Source: Granulosicoccus antarcticus IMCC3135
Lineage (GTDB): Bacteria > Pseudomonadota > Gammaproteobacteria > Granulosicoccales > Granulosicoccaceae
DNA: 64,000 nucleotides
Direction of reading: 5' to 3'
Assembly (NCBI RefSeq): GCF_002215215.1
Contig: NZ_CP018632.1
Span: 4,212,501-4,276,500, forward strand
Below the pieces are notes generated by a model, which was given only the letters and a program-made list of their open reading frames with translations, was not told the DNA's origin and made no database searches. Positions 40,548 through 48,613 of this stretch are shown one piece after another. The stretch's first letter is position 1. Every line of letters starts with the position of its first letter. The translations under genes and the position numbers were made by a program.

Positions 40548-42652
40548 GATAAGTGATCCTTTCGCCCTCCAAAGGCGAGATGACGCTCCAGTTTCTCTCT
40601 GGAGCGATACAACACTTGAGTCTCTTTTCTGTGCCGTCGCTCCATTCGCCGTTGAGCCAGGCGAATCAACATCATGGCCGCTCTATGCCAACCACCTTCA
40701 ACCAGTGTGTTAGCTAATTTCCGTAGCAATACAGGCATGGCTTCTACAAGGTAGGCATCGTCCAGGCTGCACAATCGCTGACATGAACCCGGATCACCCT
40801 GCCGAGCCGCTCGCCCGGCCAACTGCCGATCCAGACGCCGAGCGTCGTTGAAAGCCAGTGAGATAACGTGCAAGCCACCCAGTTCAGCAACTGTCTCACC
40901 CAAGGGAATATCAGTGCCACGCCCGGCCATATTCGTCGCCACTGTCACACGACCCGTCTGACCAGCATTAGCAACAATCGCGGCTTCTTCGGCATCTTGA
41001 TAGGCATTGAGCACCTGATGCGAAAGGCTGTGTGCCGTCAGCAAGGCAGACACGCCCAGTGACTGTTCGACACTCCGTGTACACACCAGTACAGGTTGAC
41101 CCAAGCCCTGCCTCTGGCGCACATCAATCGCCAATGCCTGCAGTTGGGATACACGATCCACAAAGACAAGGGCAGGCAAATCAACTCGGCGGCTAGGGCG
41201 ATGTGGTGCGATACGAACAAGCAATCGATCGTAGACGTGATGAATCTCACCACCCACCTCACTCAATGTGCCACTGATGCCTACCAATCCCATATAGCGT
41301 CTGAAGAACTGCTGAAATGGCACCGAAGCAATGGTTTCATGCTGTGCGGAGGGTGCACATTTTTCTTTCAATTCCAGCAGCCGGTGCAAACCATGCGGCA
41401 GACGGCGATCGGGTAAAGCGCGTCCGGTGTGTGCATCCAGTAACTCCAGGCATCCCTCGCGCACGATGTAATCTCGATCACGCTCAAAGCGGTGCAAAGC
41501 CGTCAAGGCTTGCACAACACTCTCTTCACGATACCGGGAGGATTGCCAGACGTGAGCGATGCCTTCACAAATACTCATCAGCTCGGCACGCCCGGCATCG
41601 GTTAACTGAACAAGGCGAGTTGTTGACAGAATGTTGTAATCCACGCCTTCACGCAGTTGCTCAGCCAACCCCAAGGCCACTACCGCCTCGGTATCGACAA
41701 CCGAGCCTGACTCTTGTGCAGCTGCCAACACCAATGGAATGCGGGCTTCATCGACCAGCAGGCTATCGGCCTCATCAACAATCGCCAGGCACAACCCTCG
41801 CAACTTGGGTCTGAGTGATGTGGGCGATGCCGGATGTGTCAGCACACGTAATCGTGCGGCCAACGACTCGGGGTTGGTACCTGATTCCAACGCATCATTC
41901 AACCAGTCAAAAGCCACCTGTTTTGCCGTGACATAAACCACATCAGCAGCATAGGCAAGCCCACGTTCAGCAGCATCAACACTTGATGCTGCACTGGCAA
42001 CGCGCAAGCCAAGACACTGGTATACAGGTTCAAGATTGGAGGCATCACGCGCAGCCAGATAGTCGTTGGCCGTTAGAACATGCACAGGTGTACCGCTGAG
42101 TGCCGCCGCACCAGCGGCCAATGACACGCTGAGAGTCTTGCCTTCACCCGTTGCCATCTCCACGCAGTGGCCGTGAAGCATGGCCCGTGCCGCCAGACGC
42201 TGGTTGGGACGCGGGTCCAGACCCAGTGCCATCTCCACAGCGACACAGGCGTGCGCAAGCGCATCATCAAGTTGCTCGTCCCTTGTTACACCTTGACGCA
42301 TATGTTGTACCAGTGCGACTCGCCTGGCATCGCGCTGCTCAGGACTCAGCTCGGCCAGCGTTTTGGTGCGTACGATCAGCTGGGCCAACCACTCAGACGA
42401 CCTTGTCTCGGTGTATTGACTTCGTTCGCGGCAGGTAAGGCTACGAGTGAGCAGACGATCAAACCAGGTACGCCTGTCAGGCGATTCGCGTCTGACTGGC
42501 GAGGGTCCATAGCGCAGCCCCGGTCGACAAAAGCTGAGTCGTGCCTCTGCTCGCAGAGCCGGCATCCAATTGAGCAACGATGGCATGCCGAATCGATGAG
42601 CCGGAGCTGGACACAAGCTTTGTGCATCCACGTTCATTCGCGGCTTGTTCAT
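40544..42652 (-). CDS. SecA-like translocase ATPase, shortened
   Basis: 702 residues against about 900 for housekeeping SecA. Motor motifs are intact: Walker A EMATGEGKT (165-173), NDYLA (196-200), the DEAD-type box VDEADSLLVDEARIPLVL (292-309), and TVATNMAGRGTDIPLG with GLHVISLAFNDARRLDRQLAGRAARQGDPGS near 570-620. These are SecA-specific rather than generic helicase motifs. The protein stops soon after the second motor domain and helical region, without the C-terminal zinc-binding/SecB-binding tail. An N-terminal extension of about 60 residues is basic. It resembles SecA2-type accessory ATPases dedicated to one or a few exported proteins. 4-bp overlaps on both sides tie it to the M50 protein and the adaptor. 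Confidence 0.9.
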   Translation of the reverse strand: MNKPRMNVDAQSLCPAPAHRFGMPSLLNWMPALRAEARLSFCRPGLRYGPSPVRRESPDRRTWFDRLLTRSLTCRERSQYTETRSSEWLAQLIVRTKTLAELSPEQRDARRVALVQHMRQGVTRDEQLDDALAHACVAVEMALGLDPRPNQRLAARAMLHGHCVEMATGEGKTLSVSLAAGAAALSGTPVHVLTANDYLAARDASNLEPVYQCLGLRVASAASSVDAAERGLAYAADVVYVTAKQVAFDWLNDALESGTNPESLAARLRVLTHPASPTSLRPKLRGLCLAIVDEADSLLVDEARIPLVLAAAQESGSVVDTEAVVALGLAEQLREGVDYNILSTTRLVQLTDAGRAELMSICEGIAHVWQSSRYREESVVQALTALHRFERDRDYIVREGCLELLDAHTGRALPDRRLPHGLHRLLELKEKCAPSAQHETIASVPFQQFFRRYMGLVGISGTLSEVGGEIHHVYDRLLVRIAPHRPSRRVDLPALVFVDRVSQLQALAIDVRQRQGLGQPVLVCTRSVEQSLGVSALLTAHSLSHQVLNAYQDAEEAAIVANAGQTGRVTVATNMAGRGTDIPLGETVAELGGLHVISLAFNDARRLDRQLAGRAARQGDPGSCQRLCSLDDAYLVEAMPVLLRKLANTLVEGGWHRAAMMLIRLAQRRMERRHRKETQVLYRSREKLERHLAFGGRKDHLS

Positions 42653-44796
42653 GACGCCACTCTGCTGGCGATGGCCAGACGTAACGCGGTACTCAGCCGT
42701 TCCAGCAAGGGTGTCGATGCGTACACCAGACGTACACCCACATGCGAGCCTACCGCGGCAGAGCCTGCCATTTCAGGCCACTCCAGTTCAACATCAAAAA
42801 CAGCCTGCTTCAAGAGCCTGCCATCACCGTCAGGATCAGCCGTATGCAATCCGCCCCCGTAGGAGCTCAACGCGGCACTGGCCACCCTATGGCTCGCTTT
42901 CGGGGTACGTCGCAGCACGGTGGTGTCATAGACACGGGCACGACCATTGGCCCCACTAACGCGCAATTGCACAGATTTCAGCCGATCGTCAAATCGTACA
43001 ATCCACTCCTCATCAATCGCCAGTCTGACGGTTCGCACCGTCGGCGGGATGACATAACCCACCACATCTCCACGATCGAGTGATCGTCCCAGCAGAGCAC
43101 TGGTATCGACAACATCAAACAGGCCATCCAGTGTCGCTCTCAGCGTTGCGGCAACGATACGTTCGCGCGTATCCGCCAACGCCGCGTCACTGGCGGCAAG
43201 CTCTGCATCCAGGGTGTTTAGCGTCAACGGATCCCGAGCCGCCGCACCTGCTCGACGAACTCGTAGCTCATCCACGCGAGCAACCAGTTCATGCAACCTG
43301 GCCTGGGCTTCCGGCTCTTTGCAGATAAACAAGGTATCGCCCGCCTTCACATTCTGACCTGGCTGTGCAAACACATCGCTGATGTCGCACTCACTACTGA
43401 CACGCACAACCGCCTCGTCCGGTATCCAGACAACGCCAGGGACTACACTTGAATTCGGAACTGGCAACCAGAACAGCATCATGACCAGCAGCAAGGGCAC
43501 CACACCAGCCAACAATGCTGAGCGACCTGAACGGTAAACCGGGTCTTTTATCAGAGCCGATATCGCTTTCCACACCGGTAATATAAGAACCAGAATGAGA
43601 ACAACACTGGCCAGCAGCACACCCAGAAAAAACCATCGATCACTCAACATCCAGGCTATCGACAACATCAACAGCGTGCGATAGATGACCGACAACACAC
43701 CGTAGGCATGCAGCCAGACTCGCTCCCCGCGATCATCGTAACGTTTGCGGGACTCAGGCTTGCCCGAGACCAGTGATCGCAAAGTCCCGAGCACCGCAGC
43801 ACGTGAACGTGCTGTCAGATTAGGAATTTCAATCCAATCCGCCAACAGATAATATCCATCGAATTTCAACAGTGGATTGCCATTGAGCAGCAACGTCGAT
43901 ATACCACCCACCATGAACATCACTAAACCGATGTCCTGCAACATTCCCTCAGTATTGGCCCAAAGCAAGGCACCAATAGCCGCACAAGCCAATTCGACCA
44001 ATATGCCGGCGGCACTCACCAGCATCCGATCATACTTGTCAGCAAACAAGGCGCTGGCACTGGCGTCCACATAGGGTAATGGCAATAGCACCATCAAGGC
44101 GATACCGGTTTCATGCACCTCGCCACCAGCACGTTTGACCGCTAGAGCATGAGCAAACTCATGCAAAAGCTTCAAGGGTGGGTAGATCAACGCAAACAGC
44201 AGCGTATAGCGAGAACTCAGCAAGCTTGAACCGGATAATGAGTCCCATAACTGATCCGCCTGAGTGAACACACTAAGACAGGCCCAGATAATCAACGTCA
44301 ACCAAACCAGCCCGGCACCGCGCGAAAACAATAGCTGTGCAAACGGGGTGAACCTGGTCAGCCACTTGTCCGGGTCATGTAGTGCAAAACGCAGGTAGAG
44401 CGGATTCAGGTAGCGCTGTCGTTGCTGCGCACGTTGATGCTGCTGACGCCGATCAAACAGTTTCTCCTCAGGAACGCGTCGATCGACCACAATGAGCTCG
44501 GCTGCATGCAATTCGGCAAGCAGTGCAATCCATTCATCTTGCGTGGGCGCACCCTTGTCACGTTCGACAATTGCGCGTTCCCACAGCTGTCCGACAGTGG
44601 TGTCACCATCCAGCCGGTCCACCAGTTCGAAACTTGCCACATCAAGGCGATGACAGGCAGCTGTCGCCCGGCGGTGTAACACGTAGGCCGTGCGTCCGCG
44701 GTATACATGTCGCGAAACCGTAACATCGCTGGCCAGCCGTGGACGCACATCGCGAACTCGATGCCATTGGCTACTGAAAAGAGAGGTATCACTCAT
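42649..44796 (-). CDS. PqqD-like / M50 site-2-type metalloprotease / HlyD-like membrane protein
   Basis: 715 residues from the ATG at 44796, which overlaps the upstream stop by 4 bp; a longer frame to 44814 is less likely. The N-terminal domain (about 18-105: PRLASDVTVSRHVYRG, then DRLDGDTTVGQLW) has the pattern of a PqqD-like peptide-binding winged helix. A multi-pass membrane region carries H212-E-F-A-H216 and the second M50 motif NPLLKFDGYY (307-316), the zinc site of intramembrane site-2 proteases. After more membrane segments, a periplasmic-type region (about 455-690) with a lipoyl-like half-motif, coiled coil and barrel resembles HlyD. It could bind a leader sequence, cut it at the membrane and hand the chain to the adaptor. 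That division of labour is inferred. Confidence 0.88.
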   Translation of the reverse strand: MSDTSLFSSQWHRVRDVRPRLASDVTVSRHVYRGRTAYVLHRRATAACHRLDVASFELVDRLDGDTTVGQLWERAIVERDKGAPTQDEWIALLAELHAAELIVVDRRVPEEKLFDRRQQHQRAQQRQRYLNPLYLRFALHDPDKWLTRFTPFAQLLFSRGAGLVWLTLIIWACLSVFTQADQLWDSLSGSSLLSSRYTLLFALIYPPLKLLHEFAHALAVKRAGGEVHETGIALMVLLPLPYVDASASALFADKYDRMLVSAAGILVELACAAIGALLWANTEGMLQDIGLVMFMVGGISTLLLNGNPLLKFDGYYLLADWIEIPNLTARSRAAVLGTLRSLVSGKPESRKRYDDRGERVWLHAYGVLSVIYRTLLMLSIAWMLSDRWFFLGVLLASVVLILVLILPVWKAISALIKDPVYRSGRSALLAGVVPLLLVMMLFWLPVPNSSVVPGVVWIPDEAVVRVSSECDISDVFAQPGQNVKAGDTLFICKEPEAQARLHELVARVDELRVRRAGAAARDPLTLNTLDAELAASDAALADTRERIVAATLRATLDGLFDVVDTSALLGRSLDRGDVVGYVIPPTVRTVRLAIDEEWIVRFDDRLKSVQLRVSGANGRARVYDTTVLRRTPKASHRVASAALSSYGGGLHTADPDGDGRLLKQAVFDVELEWPEMAGSAAVGSHVGVRLVYASTPLLERLSTALRLAIASRVAS

Positions 44797-46268
44797 CCGA
44801 CCAACCGCCACCACAACTCAGCCAGCGCGCGATTCAATCGCCGGGTCATTACTCCCATGACACTCATCCGGCCGGCATCCAGTCGAACAACGCCACTTTG
44901 TCCCGGACGTAATTTGCCAACAGGCTCAGAGAGCGTGGCCTGAACACGAAACCGGTTCATGCCTTCATTGGCTTCTGCCACGGGATACACAGACTCTACG
45001 ACAATGGATAAGCCCTCTCCCGGCATGGCCCTCAGTGAGAGCATCCCTGTCTGACCCTCGAACACGTCGTACACGTCCGCCTCATCCACCAGAACGTGAA
45101 CTTCGAAGTCGGCATTGGGTGCAATTTCGAATAAGGTTTCGCCACGTGATACGGCAGTACCACTCGTGCGGGCAGCATCGGCTGCAATCACAAGCCCATC
45201 AATAGGAGATGTCAGATCCGAACGATTCAGTCGCTGCTCAACGCCCTCACGCCGTGCCCTGGCTTGTGCCAGGCGTGCCCGGGCAATACCGGTAGCCTGA
45301 CGATCGTAGCTGGCCATCGCCGCCCGAAACTCAGCATCTGCCATGGCAATATCGCTGTCGCGACTTGCCGCTTCAAGCTGCATTTCACGACGATCCAATC
45401 GGGCAATCACTTGCCCTTCAGTAACTCTATCCCCGGCAATCACCAGCATATCGGAGACAAAGCCATTCTGAGGTGCTGTAATCAGACGACGTTCATTGGA
45501 TAGCAATTCAGCGGGGGCCACGATCTGCCAACGCATTGTCATCGTCAATGAACCGACAACAAGAAGCCCGGCCAGAATACACAGTGCTCGCATGCCAGGA
45601 CGCTCATTGCCCAGGTATCGTCCAAGGTGCGTATTCAAGCTAGAACCAAAGACACGCAACCAGCCACGATCCGCCTTCTTGTGCAGTGTCAGCAAGGGTG
45701 CCAGGCACACAGACAGACGCTCAAGCGTCTGAACGGGAAACGCACGTTGATCACGTCGTTCCAGCAAGAAAGCACCGACCAACTCCTGGTTGACATACAA
45801 CGGTACGCTGCAAATCGCACCTGTCAAACGTCTTCCTGCCAATGCCCGGTGAGCAACCAGCACGCCCAAAGCATCCGAGGTTGGTGGCCAGCACACGATG
45901 GATTCCTGAGCGCAGGCCTCGCACATGGCATCGACCAGCAAACGAGCCTCGGATGAAGAGGCTTCAAGCACGGCCTGTTGCGAGACAGCCGACAGGCTCA
46001 GATCATTGCCTGCTACCAGGGCAATCGCAACTCGATCACAACCGAACTTTGACTGCAGTGCTCCTGCGAATGCATCCAACGCACCTTCCAGGGAGTTACT
46101 GGCGAGCAGCTCTGCGAGCATGCCAACCAACACCGCCTGATGTCCAGCCAGTCTCTCCGCTCTTACGGCACGAGCATGCAAGGCCGCAATCTCTGGTGTT
46201 GGAGCTTCCTTAGAGTCTGCGTTCGCACCCGCGGTGGCGTACCTTGAGTTGTCAGCGAGACTACCCAT
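44793..46268 (-). CDS. GAF-domain/HlyD-type membrane adaptor
   Basis: 491 residues. The cytoplasmic N-terminal half contains a GAF-like sensor domain (about 47-193; SLEGALDAFAGALQSKFGCDRVAIALV, then SVPLYVNQELVGAFLLERRD). A single membrane segment follows (about 226-247, ALCILAGLLVVGSLTM). The periplasmic half is an HlyD-type adaptor: lipoyl half-motif ITAPQNGFVSDMLVIAGDRVTEGQ, a short helical hairpin, then LTSPIDGLVIAADAARTSGTAVSRG. It is the first gene of the giant-protein operon. Fusing a small-molecule or nucleotide-sensing GAF domain to an export adaptor suggests cytoplasmic gating of export, which is an inference. Confidence 0.88.
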   Translation of the reverse strand: MGSLADNSRYATAGANADSKEAPTPEIAALHARAVRAERLAGHQAVLVGMLAELLASNSLEGALDAFAGALQSKFGCDRVAIALVAGNDLSLSAVSQQAVLEASSSEARLLVDAMCEACAQESIVCWPPTSDALGVLVAHRALAGRRLTGAICSVPLYVNQELVGAFLLERRDQRAFPVQTLERLSVCLAPLLTLHKKADRGWLRVFGSSLNTHLGRYLGNERPGMRALCILAGLLVVGSLTMTMRWQIVAPAELLSNERRLITAPQNGFVSDMLVIAGDRVTEGQVIARLDRREMQLEAASRDSDIAMADAEFRAAMASYDRQATGIARARLAQARARREGVEQRLNRSDLTSPIDGLVIAADAARTSGTAVSRGETLFEIAPNADFEVHVLVDEADVYDVFEGQTGMLSLRAMPGEGLSIVVESVYPVAEANEGMNRFRVQATLSEPVGKLRPGQSGVVRLDAGRMSVMGVMTRRLNRALAELWWRLVG

Positions 46269-46419
46269 TACAGATAGGTCGAAACCGGTTCAACCGAACT
46301 GCAGTAAGAATATCGTTGCATGTGAACAGATCAACTTCCAGGTTGTCGCCATGAAATGGGGATTTATGAAAGTTGTTCAGCAAGCAGCATTCCAAGCAAA
46401 GACACAAACCTGGAAATAC

Positions 46420-46443
46420 GTCACATGTACACAAATATGTGAC
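46420..46443. promoter_or_regulatory. inverted repeat upstream of the giant-protein operon
   Basis: GTCACAT at 46420-46426 and ATGTGAC at 46437-46443 form a 7-bp perfect dyad with a 10-bp spacer, about 150 bp upstream of the first gene of the operon. It could be an operator. The arms point the opposite way to a CRP site. Confidence 0.35.
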
Positions 46444-46514
46444 AGCGATAGGCCCTACGAACAGGTTACAAATCTGTTTCTGCGCATTTTCCTACAACGA
46501 TTCGAGAAACCGAT

Positions 46515-46622
46515 TCAATGCAGAACCGTCATCTGGCTAACGGTTTTCAGCACCGGCACATGGCAAGAGGTACATCCCGTTTCATCAAACAGCAATTCCC
46601 CACGTATAACCTCTGGCAATTG
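46515..46622 (-). pseudogene. fragment of a di-heme oxidoreductase (DUF1111-like) gene
   Basis: A minus-strand frame too short for ordinary gene calling reads RGELLFDETGCTSCHVPVL. This is the heme-c attachment block (CxxCHVP) typical of di-heme thiol oxidoreductases often found with iron-uptake genes. It is bounded by in-frame stops at 46628-46626 and 46517-46515, so no intact protein is possible. I read it as the remnant of a decayed iron-related gene. Confidence 0.55.
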
Positions 46623-46739
46623 TTGCTACTGGCAAATCAGCTTGCCCTGCACAACCTGCCAATAGCCCGGGGTCGAGCAGACGAGCCGAGTTGAATGATC
46701 CATTACTACAAGCTCGGGTAGGCATGAGCCGTCAGCTCT

Positions 46740-47035
46740 TGCCTCGGCCCGCTGGCCCAAAATCAGACTGATGAAAAACGATATGCCAATCAGCGATGTG
46801 ATCATGCCAATAGGAGCGAGGTACCCATGGCAATGACCATTTCCTGCGCGCTGGCAATACTCGGATTCAAGACGATCGACAAGGTACGCATGAAACTCAA
46901 GGTGGCTTGCGGGTCCAGGTCCTTGAATTCTTCCGGATGAAGCCATGCTGCGTTTTCCATGAATACCAGCGGTTTCTTATCGTTTGGCATGGACTGAACC
47001 ACATTGGTGACCTTGCGCATCTGGACGATGTAGAA
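46740..47035 (-). pseudogene. decayed iron ABC transporter remnant (permease tail and possible binding-protein piece)
   Basis: Two minus-strand frames are joined by an apparent frameshift near 46805-46820. The downstream frame (46740-46820) reads LAPIGMITSLIGISFFISLIL, which closely resembles the last membrane helix of FecCD-type iron-siderophore permeases. The upstream frame (46802-47035) contains VTNVVQSMPNDKKPLVFMEN, vaguely like a siderophore-binding protein. No intact gene exists. A Fur-like site (47056-47074) lies just upstream, fitting a former iron-repressed operon. The permease match is fair; the binding-protein match is weak. Confidence 0.42.
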
Positions 47036-47055
47036 GTCAATTCAAGTGAGCATAT

Positions 47056-47074
47056 GCGAATGATTATCATTTGT
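47056..47074. promoter_or_regulatory. Fur-box-like site, copy A
   Basis: GCGAATGATTATCATTTGT matches the 19-bp Fur consensus at 13 positions by hand count, with the central GATTATCATT core. It is part of a 23-bp stretch (47054-47076) repeated exactly at 48433-48455. It lies upstream of the decayed iron-transport remnant and about 135 bp upstream of lplA. Confidence 0.6.
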
Positions 47075-47152
47075 ATTGCATTTCTGACAAATATCTCTCA
47101 TTCAATCCGCAGCAGATCGACTGTATTGACAGTTGCCTCATCCAAACTCTTA

Positions 47153-47180
47153 TTGATAATCATTCTCATTTGATTACAAT
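47153..47180 (+). promoter_or_regulatory. lplA promoter overlapped by a Fur box
   Basis: A sigma-70-type promoter can be read as TTGATA (47153-47158), 16 bp, TACAAT (47175-47180). The spacer contains TGATAATCATTCTCA (47154-47168), which fits the 7-1-7 Fur box with one mismatch. Transcription would begin near 47187, which supports the lplA start at 47208 over the ATG at 47196. Iron-dependent repression of lplA is the direct prediction. Confidence 0.65.
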
Positions 47181-47207
47181 AGCACCTAAATATCAATGGA
47201 AGAGTTC

Positions 47208-48224
47208 ATGAACAAGACACGAGTGCTGGTTTCAACATCAAACAACCCCTGGTTCAACCTCGCTGTCGAGGAGGTCATATTCGAGAAAATGAGCCCTGAG
47301 CATCGTGTTCTGTTCATCTGGAGAAATATCGACACCGTCGTTATCGGGCGTGCACAAAACCCTTGGCGGGAATGCAATATTTCCCGGATGGAGGAAGACA
47401 ATGTCAAGCTTGCCAGAAGACGTACAGGGGGCGGAGCTGTATTTCAAGACACTGGCAATAGCAACTTTACCTTCATGGCTGGCAAGCCTGAATATGACAA
47501 AACAGTATCCACCAACATTGTTCTTGATGCCCTGAAATTACTGGACATAGACGCGATTGCCAACGGCCGAAATGATCTGGTCGTACAGGAGGGAGATATG
47601 TTGAGAAAGTTCTCGGGATCGGCCTACCGGGAAACGAAAGACAGAGGCTTTCATCACGGGACATTGTTACTGCACAGCGATCTGAATAGGCTCGCCAGCT
47701 ACCTGACCCCCAATCCAAAGAAACTTGCCGCAAAAGGCATCACTTCAGTCAAGTCACGAGTCACCAATCTTGATCAGATCAAACAAGGCATCAATCATGA
47801 CGTGGTCAGTGGCGCACTGATCGAGGCCTACCTTGGCCACTACGAGGCCGAAGTGGAGATCGAGTACATTGCCCCCGGCGACAATTACGACTTACCCGGC
47901 CTGGAAGAGATCTTCCAGTTCTACAGTAGCTGGGATTGGAACTACGGGAAAACTCCGGAATTTACACATTTACTGGATGAACGTTTCAACTGGGGCGGTG
48001 TTGAAGTCTTTCTCAACGTAACAAAGGGGCGCATTCAGGACGCCAGGCTCTATACGGATAGCCTTGACCCTTCACCATTTGAACAACTGGCAGAAAGCAT
48101 CAAGGGCTCCGGGTATAACCAGAGAGAAGTAGGCGCTCACCTGGACGCCTTGATTGCCAGCAATCGCGCCAACGAAGGTTCACTACAGGAATTTCGTTCA
48201 TGGCTCATGGGAGCAATCGCTTGA
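47208..48224 (+). CDS. lplA: lipoate-protein ligase A
   Basis: 338 residues from the ATG at 47208, the same length as E. coli LplA. An upstream ATG at 47196 is part of GGAAGAG, which serves better as the ribosome site. Conserved blocks run end to end: PWFNLAVEEVIF, RVLFIWRNIDTVVIGRAQNPW, RRTGGGAVFQDTGNSNFTFM, SGSAYRETKDRGFHHGTLL (lipoyl-AMP and acceptor site) and the C-terminal accessory domain LDERFNWGGVEV. It activates free lipoate with ATP and attaches it to the E2 and H subunits of 2-oxoacid dehydrogenases and the glycine cleavage system. It stands alone behind a Fur-box promoter, an unusual setting for this gene. Confidence 0.97.
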   Translation: MNKTRVLVSTSNNPWFNLAVEEVIFEKMSPEHRVLFIWRNIDTVVIGRAQNPWRECNISRMEEDNVKLARRRTGGGAVFQDTGNSNFTFMAGKPEYDKTVSTNIVLDALKLLDIDAIANGRNDLVVQEGDMLRKFSGSAYRETKDRGFHHGTLLLHSDLNRLASYLTPNPKKLAAKGITSVKSRVTNLDQIKQGINHDVVSGALIEAYLGHYEAEVEIEYIAPGDNYDLPGLEEIFQFYSSWDWNYGKTPEFTHLLDERFNWGGVEVFLNVTKGRIQDARLYTDSLDPSPFEQLAESIKGSGYNQREVGAHLDALIASNRANEGSLQEFRSWLMGAIA

Positions 48225-48613
48225 GAACGTAAGCAAACATCTTCCTTTGTAAGGTATATGAACCAACAAGGTCGCGCATGCACATTTCATCGCGTCCGTT
48301 GGTACCCGTTGTATTGGTGACACCGGCCCCTCGACTAACCACACACGTCATGAAACCTTCTAACGCACACTCAAGATCAGATAGAACGCAATGAATGTTC
48401 TAATTCAAGTGAGCGTTTGACGTGCACATTTCATGCGAATGATTATCATTTGTATCATTTTTTTTAGAAATCTATTCGCTTTCAGTCCAAAGTGAATTGA
48501 CTGCATTGACAATTATTAAGTCAGGTACCGTCAAAAAAGCTGGCATATATACTCCAACAGATTCTACGGGGCTCTTTAAGCTCGCCCTATCTCCAACAAT
48601 CGTCATCAGCCCA
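48225..48613. other. intergenic region with duplicated Fur-promoter segment
   Basis: About 389 bp between lplA and the ABC exporter. The right half (48402-48511) is a diverged copy of 47039-47132: both begin with ATTCAAGTGAGC, contain the same 23-bp Fur-type stretch and end with GACTG-[C/T]-ATTGACA. The left half (48225-48400) shows nothing I recognise. Confidence 0.6.
48435..48453. promoter_or_regulatory. Fur-box-like site, copy B
   Basis: Same 19 bases as copy A, located about 160 bp upstream of the ABC exporter start and followed by a T-rich stretch. It predicts iron-responsive expression of the exporter. Confidence 0.6.

Noticed and set aside
46420-46443. CRP binding site upstream of the giant operon
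   Set aside because: The arms read TCACA...TGTGA, the reverse of the TGTGA-N6-TCACA layout.
47196-47207. lplA start at the first ATG
   Set aside because: That ATG is only about 9 bases from the predicted transcription start and overlaps the GGAAGAG ribosome site. Starting at 47208 gives the 338-residue length of E. coli LplA.
48497-48613. N-terminal extension of the ABC exporter from a TTG codon
   Set aside because: The 39 extra residues come from the duplicated promoter segment (GACTGCATTGACA), and family homologs begin at MLREFF.
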